From contig NZ_JADMLG010000004.1 of assembly GCF_015674855.1 (NCBI RefSeq), forward strand, positions 372,001 to 436,000: a stretch of 64,000 bases of DNA. The letters are read 5' to 3'. This stretch comes from Nocardia bovistercoris. Lineage in GTDB: Bacteria; Actinomycetota; Actinomycetes; Mycobacteriales; Mycobacteriaceae. The notes under the pieces were generated by a model. The model saw only the letters and a list, made by a program, of their open reading frames with translations, was not told the DNA's origin and searched no databases. Shown here piece by piece: positions 1-9,184 of the stretch. Numbering within the stretch: the stretch's first letter is position 1; each line of letters begins with the position of its first letter. The position numbers and the translations under genes are program-made.

Positions 1-226
1 CCTTGTGCGCGAAACCGGCCTGCAACTGCTGGGCGGAGACGAATCCGCCGAAGCCTTCCAGCTCCGCCACCGATTCGAGGTTCTGGCGCAGGGTGAGCAA
101 CCGGTCGGCCTGGTTCTCGTACACCTGCGCGCAGCGCCGCGCGGCTTCGGGATCGAACTTGATGGTGCCTGTTTGCGCGTCCTGCTTGAACCGCGCGATA
201 TCGGCACGGCTGTTCTCGATAGTCAT
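1..226 (-). CDS. ESX-associated small helical protein (3' end outside window)
   Basis: The ATG at 224-226 opens a frame of 75 codons that runs off the left edge, so only the N-terminal part is present. It begins MTIENSRADIARFKQDAQ and is rich in Glu, Gln, Arg and Ala with no signal peptide or membrane segment, as expected of the helical hairpin proteins handled by ESX (type VII) systems. It lies 145 bases downstream of an EspG-family gene on the same strand, which supports a role as an ESX partner or substrate. No WXG motif is visible in the part present. Assignment to a named family is inference. Confidence 0.55.
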   Translation of the reverse strand, partial: MTIENSRADIARFKQDAQTGTIKFDPEAARRCAQVYENQADRLLTLRQNLESVAELEGFGGFVSAQQLQAGFAHK

Positions 227-371
227 GCGCACCCCCGTTATCGGTCGGTCCGCCTCAGCGTATCCCGAAGGTCTGTCCGCGGTAAGCAATAGTGGTCTGC
301 ACGACCGCTAGCGACAGTATTCAGTGGCTCCCGCACGCGGCGGTATCACTGTCTGCCGCTCGCGGCGGTGT

Positions 372-1082
372 TCAGTGGGCTTGTGCCGGAATGCGTTTCT
401 GCAATTGCACCCCGATCTGTTCCGGCGAGGCGGGCACCACGTGCACCATCTCACCGGCTTTGATGAGGTAGCGGCCGTCGCCCGCGACGTCGATCCAGGT
501 GTAGTGGATCGGCGGCGTCGGCTCGGACCGGTCGAGCCTGGTCTCGATGCGGATATGTCCTTCCGCGGTATGCGGTTTCAGCAGCAGTCGCCGGATCGGG
601 GCGGCCGCCGGAATCCGCGCGACGGTCTCGCTGTCGCGGACCGCGTCGGCTTCGGCGGCGCGCGCCGGGAACCGACCCGCGGGCGCTTTCGGCAGCAGCG
701 CCGCGACGCGAGCGCCGAGCTTGTTGCTGTGTCCGATCGAAATACGCACCGTGCCACCGAAATCCGGGCGGTTGCCCGGCTCCTGGACAGCCAGCACCGC
801 ACGGTCGAACACCGTGCAGGCCAGCAGCCGGATCTCACTGCCCGCGGTGTGCGCGCCGCCGATGGCGACGATGCGGGTGTGCGGGTGCGCGAGTATGCGC
901 AGACACGCCGTCAGATCCGGGTCACCGCCGCGCGGTAGTCGTTCGGCGAGAGTGATGCGGAGCTTCTCGGCGGCGTCCTCGGTGCGCGGGGTCTCGAGGA
1001 CACGCAACGGGTACGGGTGCCGATCCACTTCGGTTTCTCGCCAGACATGCGCGAATTCGTCCGGAGTGAACGTCCATCCCAC
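372..1082 (-). CDS. EspG family ESX secretion-associated chaperone
   Basis: A 236-residue protein. EspG proteins are cytosolic chaperones that bind PE/PPE or related heterodimers and deliver them to the ESX secretion machine. The N terminus (MGWTFTPDEFAHVW) and the alternating strand/helix pattern, including a central RIVAIGGAHTAGSEIRLLAC strand region, fit the family, and the length is close to the usual 250-290. There is no signal peptide. It sits upstream of a small helical ESX-like gene, and a second ESX-type module lies at about 26.8 kb, but no EccC or EccB core gene is in the window. The family call rests on recognition of the overall sequence, not on a catalytic motif. Confidence 0.75.
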   Translation of the reverse strand: MGWTFTPDEFAHVWRETEVDRHPYPLRVLETPRTEDAAEKLRITLAERLPRGGDPDLTACLRILAHPHTRIVAIGGAHTAGSEIRLLACTVFDRAVLAVQEPGNRPDFGGTVRISIGHSNKLGARVAALLPKAPAGRFPARAAEADAVRDSETVARIPAAAPIRRLLLKPHTAEGHIRIETRLDRSEPTPPIHYTWIDVAGDGRYLIKAGEMVHVVPASPEQIGVQLQKRIPAQAH

Positions 1083-1286
1083 GCCGAATCACATCCTCAC
1101 CGAGCTCACCGAGACGCGACGAGCATAACGGGAATCACCACGAATGCGATGTGGAGTTGTGAACCCGCATCGCAGTGTTGCGGACCGACGCCGCGACGAG
1201 TAATCGGATATACCGGAATGAAACCCGGTTCTCGCGCGGCTCCTTCGAGCCGCGCGGCCCTGTCGGGACCGTGGTGACCGGGGTGG

Positions 1287-4025
1287 ATGGGAGATGGCGT
1301 GCAGGTACTTGGTCCGTGGTCCGACCAGGCGGAGATCGACGCATCGGCGGGCGGTAAGGCCCGCGGGTTGTACGCGCTGCGCGGAGGCGGGTTCCGGGTT
1401 CCGGAGTGGGTGGCGCTCGGGGTCGAGGTCTTCGACCGTTTCGCCGACGACAACGCACTCGCCGAATCCATCGCCGAATTCCGTGCCGTCACCGATCCGG
1501 CGGCCGCGCTCGTGGCCGCGGCCGCGTTGCGCGAGCGGATCGCGGCGGCCGCGCTGCCCGACGCGGTGCGCGAGGTGGTCGAGCGGGCCCGCGCCGAACT
1601 CGGTGACGTCGCGGTCGCGGTGCGGTCGTCGGTGGGCGGCGAGGACGGCGCCGATCATTCCTACGCAGGCCAGTTCGACACCTTCCTGAACGTGCCCGCC
1701 GCCGCGATCCCCGACCGGATTCGCGACTGCTGGGCCTCGGCGTTCTCCGACCGCGCCGTCGGCTACGCCTTCGCGCGTGACCTGCCGCGCGCCGTCGCCC
1801 CCGCCGTCGTACTGCAACGCCTGGTCGACGCGCGCGCCGCCGGGGTGGTGTTCACGGCGAATCCGGTCACCGGGCGGCGCGGCGAGTTCGTGATCAGCGC
1901 CGTGTACGGGCTCGGCGAGGGACTGGTCTCGGGCGCGGTCGACGCCGATTCGACCGTCGTGGACGCGGCGACCGGCGCGATACTGGAGACCGTCGTCGGC
2001 GACAAGGACCGCAGTTACGCGCCGTCCGGGCAGCAGGGCTGCGAGGTCCGCGCGGTCGACGAGCAGGCGCGGGCGCGCGCGGTGCTGACCTCCGAGGAGA
2101 TCGCGGAACTCACCGACTTGGCCCGTAAGGTCGAGATCGAGCGCGGCGCGCCACAGGACATCGAGTGGGCGGTGGACGACACCGGGTTCTGGCTGTTGCA
2201 GAGCAGGCCCGTCACCACCGTCGCGGCCTGCGCACCGGACCCGACGCCCGAGGCCGACCTGCGCGGCGCGGGGGAGTCCGTCCCGGACGGTGAGCTGCGC
2301 GTCTGGGACAACTCGAACATCATCGAGAGCTTCAGCGGCATCACCTCTCCGCTGACCTACACCACGGCCGCCGACATCTACGGCCGCGTCTACCACGGGT
2401 ACGCGCGGTCGCTGCGGGTGCCGCCGGAGCAGGTGCGCCAGACCGAGGCGTGGACGCCGGTACTGCTCGGGTACTTCCACGGTCGCGTGTACTACAACCT
2501 GCTGCACTGGTATCGGATGGTCGGCATCGCGCCCGGCTACCCGCTCAACCGCAAGGTGCTCGAGGCCGCGCTCGGCGTGGCCGAGCCGCTGGCCGACGAC
2601 CTGGCGAAGACGCTGCGCCCGTTCACCTTTCCCGATCCGGTGACGCGGTTGCGTTCGCGCGCGGTCACCACCGTGACCTACGCGCGTCGCCTGTTCGGCA
2701 TCGACGCCATGGTCGAGGAGTTCGCCGCCGAGTTCTACCGTGTCTACGACGAGTACGACGCGCTCGACTACGACTCGCTGACCGGGGAACAGGCGTATGC
2801 CGCCTACCGCACGGTCGACCGGGATCTGGTGCGGCGCTGGGGTCCGCTGATGGTGCTCGACGCCATCCTGCTGACCTGCACCGGCCTGATGTACCTGCTG
2901 ACCAAGTTGTTCCTGCCGAAGGCGCCCGAATGGTTCCTGTACGCGGTGGTCGGGCCGGGCGCTGATGTGGAGTCCGCGGAACCGGCGCGCGCGATGACCG
3001 AACTGGCCCGCCTGGTGCACGCCGATCCCGAGCTGACCGCGCTGGTCAACAGCACCGCGCCCGAACGCGTGCTCGCGGCGCTGCGGGAGTCCGGCCGTAC
3101 CGAATTCCTCGCCGCGGTGGACGACTATCTCGTCAAGTACGGTTATCGGAGCTTGGACGAGCTGAAACTGGAGACCCCCGATCTGCGCGAGGATCCGGCG
3201 AGCCTGTTCGTCATGCTGCGCAGCGCGCTCGGGCGGGTCGCCGACACCGCGCCCGCGCACGGCGGCGCCGACGCGCAGGCGTATCTCGATGAGCATCTGA
3301 GCGGGGTGCGCCGCCGGATCTACGAGCGGTTGCGGGGCAAAGTCTCGCGCTGCGCGGCGCACCGGGAGCGGCTGCGGTTCTGCCGGACCAGAGCGTTCGG
3401 GATGGTGAAGCGGATGATCCGGGCAATGGCGCGCGATCTGGTGGCGCGCGAGGTGCTCGCCGAATTCGATGACGTGTTCTCCCTCACCGTCCACGAATTG
3501 CGCGGCTGCTACGAGGGCGCGGACACCTCGGGTCTGCGTGCGCTGGTCACCGCCCGTAAGGGGCGCCGATCCGAGGACGCCGATCTGGTCGCGCCCGCGC
3601 GCTTCATCACCTACGGCGCCGACTTCGCCTCCGCCGCGCTGGCCGCGCAGGGCTGGGTGCCGGTCACCGACACGCCTGCCGCGACCGCGGGCACCGTGCT
3701 GGCGGGCACGCCGTCGGCCGCCGGGGTGGTCGAGGGCGCGGCGGTGGTGGTTGCCGAACCGCGCGATGTGGCGGGCGGCGTGCTCGTCGCCTATCGCACG
3801 GACCCGGGCTGGGTGGCCGCGCTGCCGTCGGCGTCGGCCTTGGTCATCGAGCGCGGCAGCCCGCTGACCCACGTGGCGATCGTGGCGCGCGAACTCGGGG
3901 TGCCGACGGTGGTGCAGATCAAGGACGTCACGAAGAAAGTACGGACCGGTATGCGAATTCGGGTGGACGGGACCGCCGGAACCGTTACTGTGCTGTCCGA
4001 AGAAGGGCGGGACGATGAATTCTGA
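1287..4025 (+). CDS. Rifampicin-phosphotransferase/PEP-synthase-like enzyme
   Basis: A 912-residue enzyme with the three-part layout of rifampicin phosphotransferase and PEP synthase. An ATP-grasp (PPDK N-terminal) domain spans about residues 10-310 and contains VRSSVGGEDGADHSYAG. A long middle domain covers about 320-790. The C-terminal swivelling PEP-utiliser domain carries the phosphohistidine motif SPLTHVAIVARELGVPT, with the catalytic His near residue 862. Family members move the beta phosphate of ATP through this His to a small acceptor. The middle region, where pyruvate or an antibiotic would bind, does not look like the PEP synthase TIM barrel, so the acceptor is unknown. It is the first gene of a coupled eight-gene set and overlaps the next gene by 11 bases. 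A housekeeping PEP synthase role is possible but less likely in this context. Confidence 0.8.
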   Translation: MGDGVQVLGPWSDQAEIDASAGGKARGLYALRGGGFRVPEWVALGVEVFDRFADDNALAESIAEFRAVTDPAAALVAAAALRERIAAAALPDAVREVVERARAELGDVAVAVRSSVGGEDGADHSYAGQFDTFLNVPAAAIPDRIRDCWASAFSDRAVGYAFARDLPRAVAPAVVLQRLVDARAAGVVFTANPVTGRRGEFVISAVYGLGEGLVSGAVDADSTVVDAATGAILETVVGDKDRSYAPSGQQGCEVRAVDEQARARAVLTSEEIAELTDLARKVEIERGAPQDIEWAVDDTGFWLLQSRPVTTVAACAPDPTPEADLRGAGESVPDGELRVWDNSNIIESFSGITSPLTYTTAADIYGRVYHGYARSLRVPPEQVRQTEAWTPVLLGYFHGRVYYNLLHWYRMVGIAPGYPLNRKVLEAALGVAEPLADDLAKTLRPFTFPDPVTRLRSRAVTTVTYARRLFGIDAMVEEFAAEFYRVYDEYDALDYDSLTGEQAYAAYRTVDRDLVRRWGPLMVLDAILLTCTGLMYLLTKLFLPKAPEWFLYAVVGPGADVESAEPARAMTELARLVHADPELTALVNSTAPERVLAALRESGRTEFLAAVDDYLVKYGYRSLDELKLETPDLREDPASLFVMLRSALGRVADTAPAHGGADAQAYLDEHLSGVRRRIYERLRGKVSRCAAHRERLRFCRTRAFGMVKRMIRAMARDLVAREVLAEFDDVFSLTVHELRGCYEGADTSGLRALVTARKGRRSEDADLVAPARFITYGADFASAALAAQGWVPVTDTPAATAGTVLAGTPSAAGVVEGAAVVVAEPRDVAGGVLVAYRTDPGWVAALPSASALVIERGSPLTHVAIVARELGVPTVVQIKDVTKKVRTGMRIRVDGTAGTVTVLSEEGRDDEF

Positions 4026-7000
4026 CCGAATATTCGCCGCAAAAGACGTTGCGGCAGTGCGCGATTGGTTGCTGAACCCGGCGCATGGCGTCGGCGTCCA
4101 CCTGGCCGACGAGCACGACGGCTGGGAATTCCGCGAGTACCGCGAGATCGCCGACCAGACCTGGGCGATAGCCGAGGTGATGCGCGCCGCCGGACTCGAC
4201 AGCGGCGACGGCGCGTGCGTGATCATGCCCACCGGTTTCCCGTGCGTGGCGGCGTTCTACGCGGTGTGGGCCTGCGGCGGCGTGTTCACCCCCGTCGCGC
4301 CGCCGATGTTCGGCGACCTCGCGCAGATCGTGGCCCATATCGCGGGCATCGTCGAACAGGCGAATCCGCGCCTGGTGGTGACCTCGCCGGAATTCGAGTC
4401 CTTCGTGCGCGACGCCGTCGTGCGTGCGGGCCGCACCGACGAACCGCTGGTGATCGACGCGCGCACCCTGCCGCCCGCGCCCGCGACCCGCGAATTCGGC
4501 GCGCCGGACGAGTGCGCGCTGTTGCAGTTCACGTCGGGATCGACCGGCACACCGCGCGGAGTGCGGGTGAGTTGGCGGAATCTGGCCAACAATATCGCGA
4601 TGATCTCCGCGCTCATCGACTGGCGCGACGGTGAGGCGCTGGTCTCCTGGCTGCCGCTCTATCACGACATGGGCCTGGTCGGCGCGTTCCTGACCACCGT
4701 CACCAATCAGGGCGATCTGTACCTCATGCGCCCCGATCAGTTCGTGCGCGATCCGGCGCGCTGGCTGCGCGCCATGTCGCACGCCCAGCATTCGCCCTCG
4801 CCGTCGTTCGCGCTCGGCTACGTGGCGCACCGGGTGCGCCCCGAGGACATCGCCGACCTCGACCTGTCCGGCTGGCGCGCCCTCGCCGTCGGCTCCGAAC
4901 CGGTCGAGGTCGCCGACCTGCAGTCCTTCGCCGAACTCACCGCGCCGCTCGGCTTCTCGCGCTCGGCCTACACCCTCGCCTACGGTCTGGCCGAGGCCAC
5001 GCTCATGGTCACTTCGTCGGAACTCGGTCGCCCCGTTACCGCCCTGCGCATCGACAACCCGAATCTGCGCTTCGGGCAACCGGTTCCGGTGCTCGCCGAA
5101 GCGATCCTCGATGACGATCACCGGGTGGAGGGTGCGGGCTGGATCACCGGCCTCGGATTCTCGACGCCCGAATCGACGGTCCGCGTGGTCGACGAGGACG
5201 GTGTGGAACTGCCCGACGGAACCCTGGGCGAACTCGTCGTCGTCGGTGATTCGGTGGCGATGGGCTATGCCGCCGCGGGTTCGACGGGTGGTTCCGACAC
5301 TGCGGGCGACTCCGGTGCGGCGGCTGATTTCGGCATCGCGCCCGAGCTCGCCGCGTCGGGTGCCTCCGGTATCGCGAGTGACACTGACACGGCAGGTGAT
5401 TCGCGTGCTCCCGTCGATCCCGGTGTTTCCGGTGGCGTCGGTGACGCAGGCTCTTCCACCCGCATCGTGGACGGGCTGCTGTACAGCGGTGACGCCGGGT
5501 TCCTTCATCGCGGTGAGGTCTTCGTGCTCGGCCGGATGGGTTCGAGTCTGAAGGTGCGCGGGCGTTCGGTCTTCATGGAGGACATCGAATCCCGTGTGGC
5601 GCAGGAAACCGGGCTGACCAAGGGCAAACTCGCCGCCGTCGCGATCACCGAGGCGGGCGCGGGCGGGGTCGCGCTGTTCGCCGAGGCGCCGCCCGGCGAA
5701 TGGATCGCGCAGGCCCGCAAAGTGATCCGCGGCGAACTCGGCCCCGCGCAGACGGTGCAGATCGTCACCGGCCCGCGCGGCGTCATCCGGCGCACCTCCA
5801 GCGGTAAACCGCGCAGGCGGCACATGTGGCAGCTGTTGCGCGACGGCGCGCTCGAAGGCGCGCTCACCCACCGCGCCGACGGCGACACCCCGAGCGGACT
5901 CCCGCCGGAACGCGTGCGCGACCTGCTGGACAAAGCCATGGCGGCCGTCACCGTCCCCGCCGACTCGGCGCTGCTGTTCGAAGGCTCACTGGCCGAGGGC
6001 TTCGGCAACGAGGGCTCCGACATCGACTTCCTCGCGGTCGCGCCCGGCGCGGACGATCTGCCGACCCTGCCGACGGTGCTGTTCGTCGACGGCCGCAGGG
6101 TCGAGGTGCGCACCCGCTCGGTGGCGCAACTGCGGCGCCAACTGGAACAGGTCGCGACCGCCCCCGACGAGGACCTCCTCAACCGCTGTCAACGCTTCCT
6201 GCGGGCGACCGTCCTGCGGCCCGGCACGGTGGACGTCGAATCCCTGCGCGCACTCCTCCCGCACGAGGACTTCGCCGAACTGATCGCGAACTGGTGGACC
6301 GAACGCGCCACCCATGCTCTGACATACGCCGTGGCGCTGAAGGCATTCGACGCCACCGCCGAGGCCGCCGAATGGGCGCGCGACGGACTCACCCAAGCCG
6401 TGAAAGCCTGGGCCGCCCGCCAGGGCGAAACCTACCTCGAAACCAAATGGCTGCCGAGCCAACTCGATCGCCCCGCCCCGAACCCGATCGTCCCCCGCTA
6501 CCGCGACCTGGCAGACCCCGCGACCTGGGACGTCGTGCTCGCCACCGTGCCTGTCGCTCCCGTACGCGATGCCGACACCGCGGCCGCGAGCGGTCCCGAC
6601 ACCGCGGCCGCGAGCGGTCCCGACACTGCGGCCGCGAGCGGTCTCGCCGCCAGAGCTTCGGCCGATGTCGGCAATGCGGTTGTGGGTGAGACCGGTTCGA
6701 TGTCCGGCACCGTGCCGACGCATGGTTCCGATACCGCGTTTGCCGCTGCCGGATCAGGGCGCGATTCCACCCCGCCTGGCACGGGGATACTGGGCGGGGA
6801 CCAGGCTCGCGCGCTCGCCGCACGGACGGTCTGGAATCAGTTGTGGGAATTGATCGCCGAACTCGGTATCGACGTCGAGGACGATCCGCATCGGGTGCTG
6901 TTCGATCGGCGGGACAAGGTCACCACCTGGTCCATCGGCGGACGCGTGCATGTTCTGCGCGCGGACCGCGACGTCTTCGCGCTGTCCGAGGACGCCGCCG

Positions 7001-7824
7001 CGGCGTGGCGTTCGGTGGTGTTCCGGCATTCGGTGCGCGACGTGACCGCTCGGCAGCGCGGGATCGGCGGGTATCTGGCCGAATTCGTGCGGCTCGGATT
7101 CGTCGGCCTGCGCAGGCGCGGCGGTGCGGTGATCGACCCGGCGCTTGCCATGTGCAAACCGGTGCGGCCGTACACCCCCGTGCCCGCCGCGCTCGCCCCG
7201 GTGCTCGGACTCACCGGCGCGGCGCGCGAGGAGCGCGACGTGACGCTCACCTCGCTGCCCGCCGACCGTTTCACCGAGTGCGGGATGGCGCTGGTGTGGT
7301 CGAATATCGTGCTCGAGAACGCCAGGGAGGATCTGGCGGGCGCGGTCAAGGACGGTCAGGGCGCGGTGGCCGATATCGCCGCGCACCGATTGCTCGCCAT
7401 GGCCGTGCGTGTCCTGTTGTCGGCGTTCGGCGTGCACCCGCTGCCCGCCGATGTCGCCGCCACCGACACCATCACCCGGTTGCTGCCCGCGTCCTGCCAC
7501 GAGCGAGTGCTACCCGGCTTCGAGGCGGCCCGTCGCGTGCGTTTCTCGACGCTGCTCGCCGACGGCGGCGACACCTCCGCGGGCCTCGCCACCTTGGACG
7601 ACCTCGTCGCCGCCGTACGCCGCCTGGCCTCGGGATCCGATGTCACACAGGGTTTTCCGGCTTCCTTCGACTCCCGCGAGCAGTGGCGGCGCACCCTGGC
7701 CATCGGCTACGACTGGCTGCGTTTGGCCGGCTACCTGAATTCCGAACTGCCACTGGACGAAGCCCGCGACCTGCTCGCCTCCGGAGGACAGCAACCGCAT
7801 CTGCGCGAAGGGGAGGCACTGTGA
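4015..7824 (+). CDS. Fatty-acyl-AMP ligase fused to a nucleotidyltransferase domain
   Basis: A 1269-residue multidomain protein. Residues 1-620 are an adenylate-forming enzyme of the FAAL class: the A3 loop LLQFTSGSTGTPRGV lies near residue 170, YGLAEATL near 322 and KVRGRSVFMEDIE near 520. It should activate a fatty acid as acyl-AMP and load it on the ACP encoded next. A DNA-polymerase-beta-type nucleotidyltransferase motif, GSLAEGFGNEGSDIDFL, follows at about 657-673, then a helical stretch. Two Ala/Gly/Ser/Asp-rich linkers (about 421-484 and 846-928) look like inserted low-complexity DNA. The last 340 residues are unassigned; ALSEDAAAAWRSVV then a GYLAEFVRLGFVGL stretch is faintly like a PqqD fold. 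FAALs are normally 580-650 residues, so the extension is unusual. Confidence 0.85.
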   Translation: MNSDRIFAAKDVAAVRDWLLNPAHGVGVHLADEHDGWEFREYREIADQTWAIAEVMRAAGLDSGDGACVIMPTGFPCVAAFYAVWACGGVFTPVAPPMFGDLAQIVAHIAGIVEQANPRLVVTSPEFESFVRDAVVRAGRTDEPLVIDARTLPPAPATREFGAPDECALLQFTSGSTGTPRGVRVSWRNLANNIAMISALIDWRDGEALVSWLPLYHDMGLVGAFLTTVTNQGDLYLMRPDQFVRDPARWLRAMSHAQHSPSPSFALGYVAHRVRPEDIADLDLSGWRALAVGSEPVEVADLQSFAELTAPLGFSRSAYTLAYGLAEATLMVTSSELGRPVTALRIDNPNLRFGQPVPVLAEAILDDDHRVEGAGWITGLGFSTPESTVRVVDEDGVELPDGTLGELVVVGDSVAMGYAAAGSTGGSDTAGDSGAAADFGIAPELAASGASGIASDTDTAGDSRAPVDPGVSGGVGDAGSSTRIVDGLLYSGDAGFLHRGEVFVLGRMGSSLKVRGRSVFMEDIESRVAQETGLTKGKLAAVAITEAGAGGVALFAEAPPGEWIAQARKVIRGELGPAQTVQIVTGPRGVIRRTSSGKPRRRHMWQLLRDGALEGALTHRADGDTPSGLPPERVRDLLDKAMAAVTVPADSALLFEGSLAEGFGNEGSDIDFLAVAPGADDLPTLPTVLFVDGRRVEVRTRSVAQLRRQLEQVATAPDEDLLNRCQRFLRATVLRPGTVDVESLRALLPHEDFAELIANWWTERATHALTYAVALKAFDATAEAAEWARDGLTQAVKAWAARQGETYLETKWLPSQLDRPAPNPIVPRYRDLADPATWDVVLATVPVAPVRDADTAAASGPDTAAASGPDTAAASGLAARASADVGNAVVGETGSMSGTVPTHGSDTAFAAAGSGRDSTPPGTGILGGDQARALAARTVWNQLWELIAELGIDVEDDPHRVLFDRRDKVTTWSIGGRVHVLRADRDVFALSEDAAAAWRSVVFRHSVRDVTARQRGIGGYLAEFVRLGFVGLRRRGGAVIDPALAMCKPVRPYTPVPAALAPVLGLTGAAREERDVTLTSLPADRFTECGMALVWSNIVLENAREDLAGAVKDGQGAVADIAAHRLLAMAVRVLLSAFGVHPLPADVAATDTITRLLPASCHERVLPGFEAARRVRFSTLLADGGDTSAGLATLDDLVAAVRRLASGSDVTQGFPASFDSREQWRRTLAIGYDWLRLAGYLNSELPLDEARDLLASGGQQPHLREGEAL
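6574..6645 (+). repeat. Three tandem 24-bp units inside the FAAL fusion gene
   Basis: Three head-to-tail copies of a 24-base unit start at 6574, 6598 and 6622. Each encodes the octapeptide DTAAASGP (the last ends in L). The first two copies are identical and the third has two base changes. The unit length is a multiple of three, so copy number can vary without breaking the frame. The array lies in the interdomain linker. Confidence 0.95.
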
Positions 7825-8099
7825 GTGCCGAGAACGTGGCCGCCGAGGACGTGATCGCCGCGAAGGTGCGTCGTCTCGTGACCGCTATGGCTCCGCGGAC
7901 GCCGACCACTCTCGCCGACACCGACCGCCTGATCGAGGACCTGGAGTTCGAATCGCTGCGCCTGATGGAGCTCACGGTCGCGCTGGAACGCGCTTTCGGA
8001 CTGCCTCGGTACCGCCCGGAGCAGTTGATCGGGGTGCGGCGGGTCGGCGAGGTGATCGCCTTGGTCGAGGGCAGCCTGTCCGAGCGGGCGCGCTCGTGA
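7821..8099 (+). CDS. Acyl carrier protein
   Basis: A 92-residue acidic helical protein. The GTG start at 7821 shares GTGA with the stop of the ligase gene. The phosphopantetheine attachment region reads DLEFESLRLMELTVALE, with Ser at the modification position; the usual Asp before Ser-Leu is replaced by Glu, a tolerated change. Helix 2 and helix 3 patterns (ALERAFGL, VGEVIALV) fit the ACP fold. It should carry the acyl chain loaded by the upstream FAAL and present it to the reductase encoded next, whose start also overlaps by four bases. The gene-by-gene coupling suggests stoichiometric synthesis. Confidence 0.85.
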   Translation: MSAENVAAEDVIAAKVRRLVTAMAPRTPTTLADTDRLIEDLEFESLRLMELTVALERAFGLPRYRPEQLIGVRRVGEVIALVEGSLSERARS

Positions 8100-9184
8100 A
8101 CGCGCGGGACACGGTCCTGGTGACCGGTGCGAGCGGACTCGTCGGCGCCGAGGTCGTCGCCCGGCTGCTCGCGGCGGGCCGACCGGTGGCGGCGGTCCTG
8201 CACAGCACCGCGGACATCGTCAGGAACGACGGAACGGTGCTCGATGCGGGTACGGCGGTCACCGGTGACATCCGCCTGCCCGGTTTCGGCCTGTCGGCGA
8301 GTGATGCCGAGGATTTGGCGGGCCGGGTCGGCGTCCTCGTGCACTGCGCGGCGACCACCGCTTTCGACGCGACACCGAGCGCCTACGAGGAACTGAACGT
8401 GGGCGGCGCGGCGAACGCGATCGAACTCGCGCTGGCGTTGCGGGTTCCGCTGGTGCACGTGAGTACCGCCTACGTCTGCGGCATGCGCGGCGGCGTCATC
8501 GCCGAGGACGATGCGGACGCAGGCCAGTCGTTCGGAAACGAGTACGAGCACAGTAAGTTTCGCGCCGAGGGGCTGGTGCGCGCGGCGGGCGAGCGCGGCC
8601 TCGACTGGACGATCGTGCGCCCCGGCATCGTGACCGGCGACGTGCGCACCGGAACGATCCGCGAGTACAAGAACCTGTACACCGTCGTGAAACTCATGGT
8701 CGAGGGCAAATTGCGGACCCTGCCCGGCCGCTACGACGCGACCCTGTCGTTGGCGCCGGTGGATCACGTCGCCGATGTGATCACCGCCGCGGTCCTCGAC
8801 CCCGCCGCCGCGCGCGGGCGCACCCTGCACGCGGTCGGCCGCGACACCCTGTCGCTGCGGGAGGTCTCCGACGTGCTCGCCGAATACCCGTCCTTCCGCA
8901 TCGCGACCTTCGTCCCCGCGGCGGGTTTCGACGAGGCCGATCTGGAGCCGATCGAAGCCGAGTACTATCGCCGCATCGGATCGCTCTACACCAGCTATTT
9001 CCAGCGCCGCCTGACCTTCGACACCGCGCAGGCGACCGCTCTGCTCGACGCCCCGCCGCCCGCCACCGGCAAGGACTACCTGCGCCTGCTGCTCGACCAC
9101 TGCCTGGAGTCGGGCTACCTCGGCCTGCCGCTGCCCTCGATCGAGGACGTGCTCGCGGCAGGCGATCTCGGCGGTCACCCGTGA
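8096..9184 (+). CDS. Extended SDR, thioester-reductase-like NAD(P)-binding protein
   Basis: A 362-residue extended short-chain dehydrogenase of the NAD-epimerase/thioester-reductase type. The Rossmann loop TGASGLVGAEV is at residues 10-20, HCAATTAF is the second cofactor motif, HVSTAYVCG holds the Ser, and the catalytic Tyr-Lys pair lies in YEHSKFRAE. Next to a FAAL and an ACP, the best guess is reductive release of an acyl-ACP thioester as aldehyde or alcohol, as in the terminal reductase domains of NRPS and fatty-acid reductases. An epimerase or ketoreductase role cannot be excluded. The GTG start at 8096 overlaps the ACP stop. Confidence 0.75.
   Translation: MNARDTVLVTGASGLVGAEVVARLLAAGRPVAAVLHSTADIVRNDGTVLDAGTAVTGDIRLPGFGLSASDAEDLAGRVGVLVHCAATTAFDATPSAYEELNVGGAANAIELALALRVPLVHVSTAYVCGMRGGVIAEDDADAGQSFGNEYEHSKFRAEGLVRAAGERGLDWTIVRPGIVTGDVRTGTIREYKNLYTVVKLMVEGKLRTLPGRYDATLSLAPVDHVADVITAAVLDPAAARGRTLHAVGRDTLSLREVSDVLAEYPSFRIATFVPAAGFDEADLEPIEAEYYRRIGSLYTSYFQRRLTFDTAQATALLDAPPPATGKDYLRLLLDHCLESGYLGLPLPSIEDVLAAGDLGGHP

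Noticed and set aside
1089..4232. Very long minus-strand open frame (over 1000 codons) opposite the phosphotransferase-like gene
   Set aside because: It is antisense to a gene with clear catalytic motifs; its product is Arg/His/Gly-rich without a fold. Such antisense frames are expected in 70% GC DNA.
3985..5871. Minus-strand 628-codon frame opposite the FAAL gene
   Set aside because: Low-complexity His/Arg/Gly product, no motif, and it covers the FAAL adenylation motifs on the other strand.
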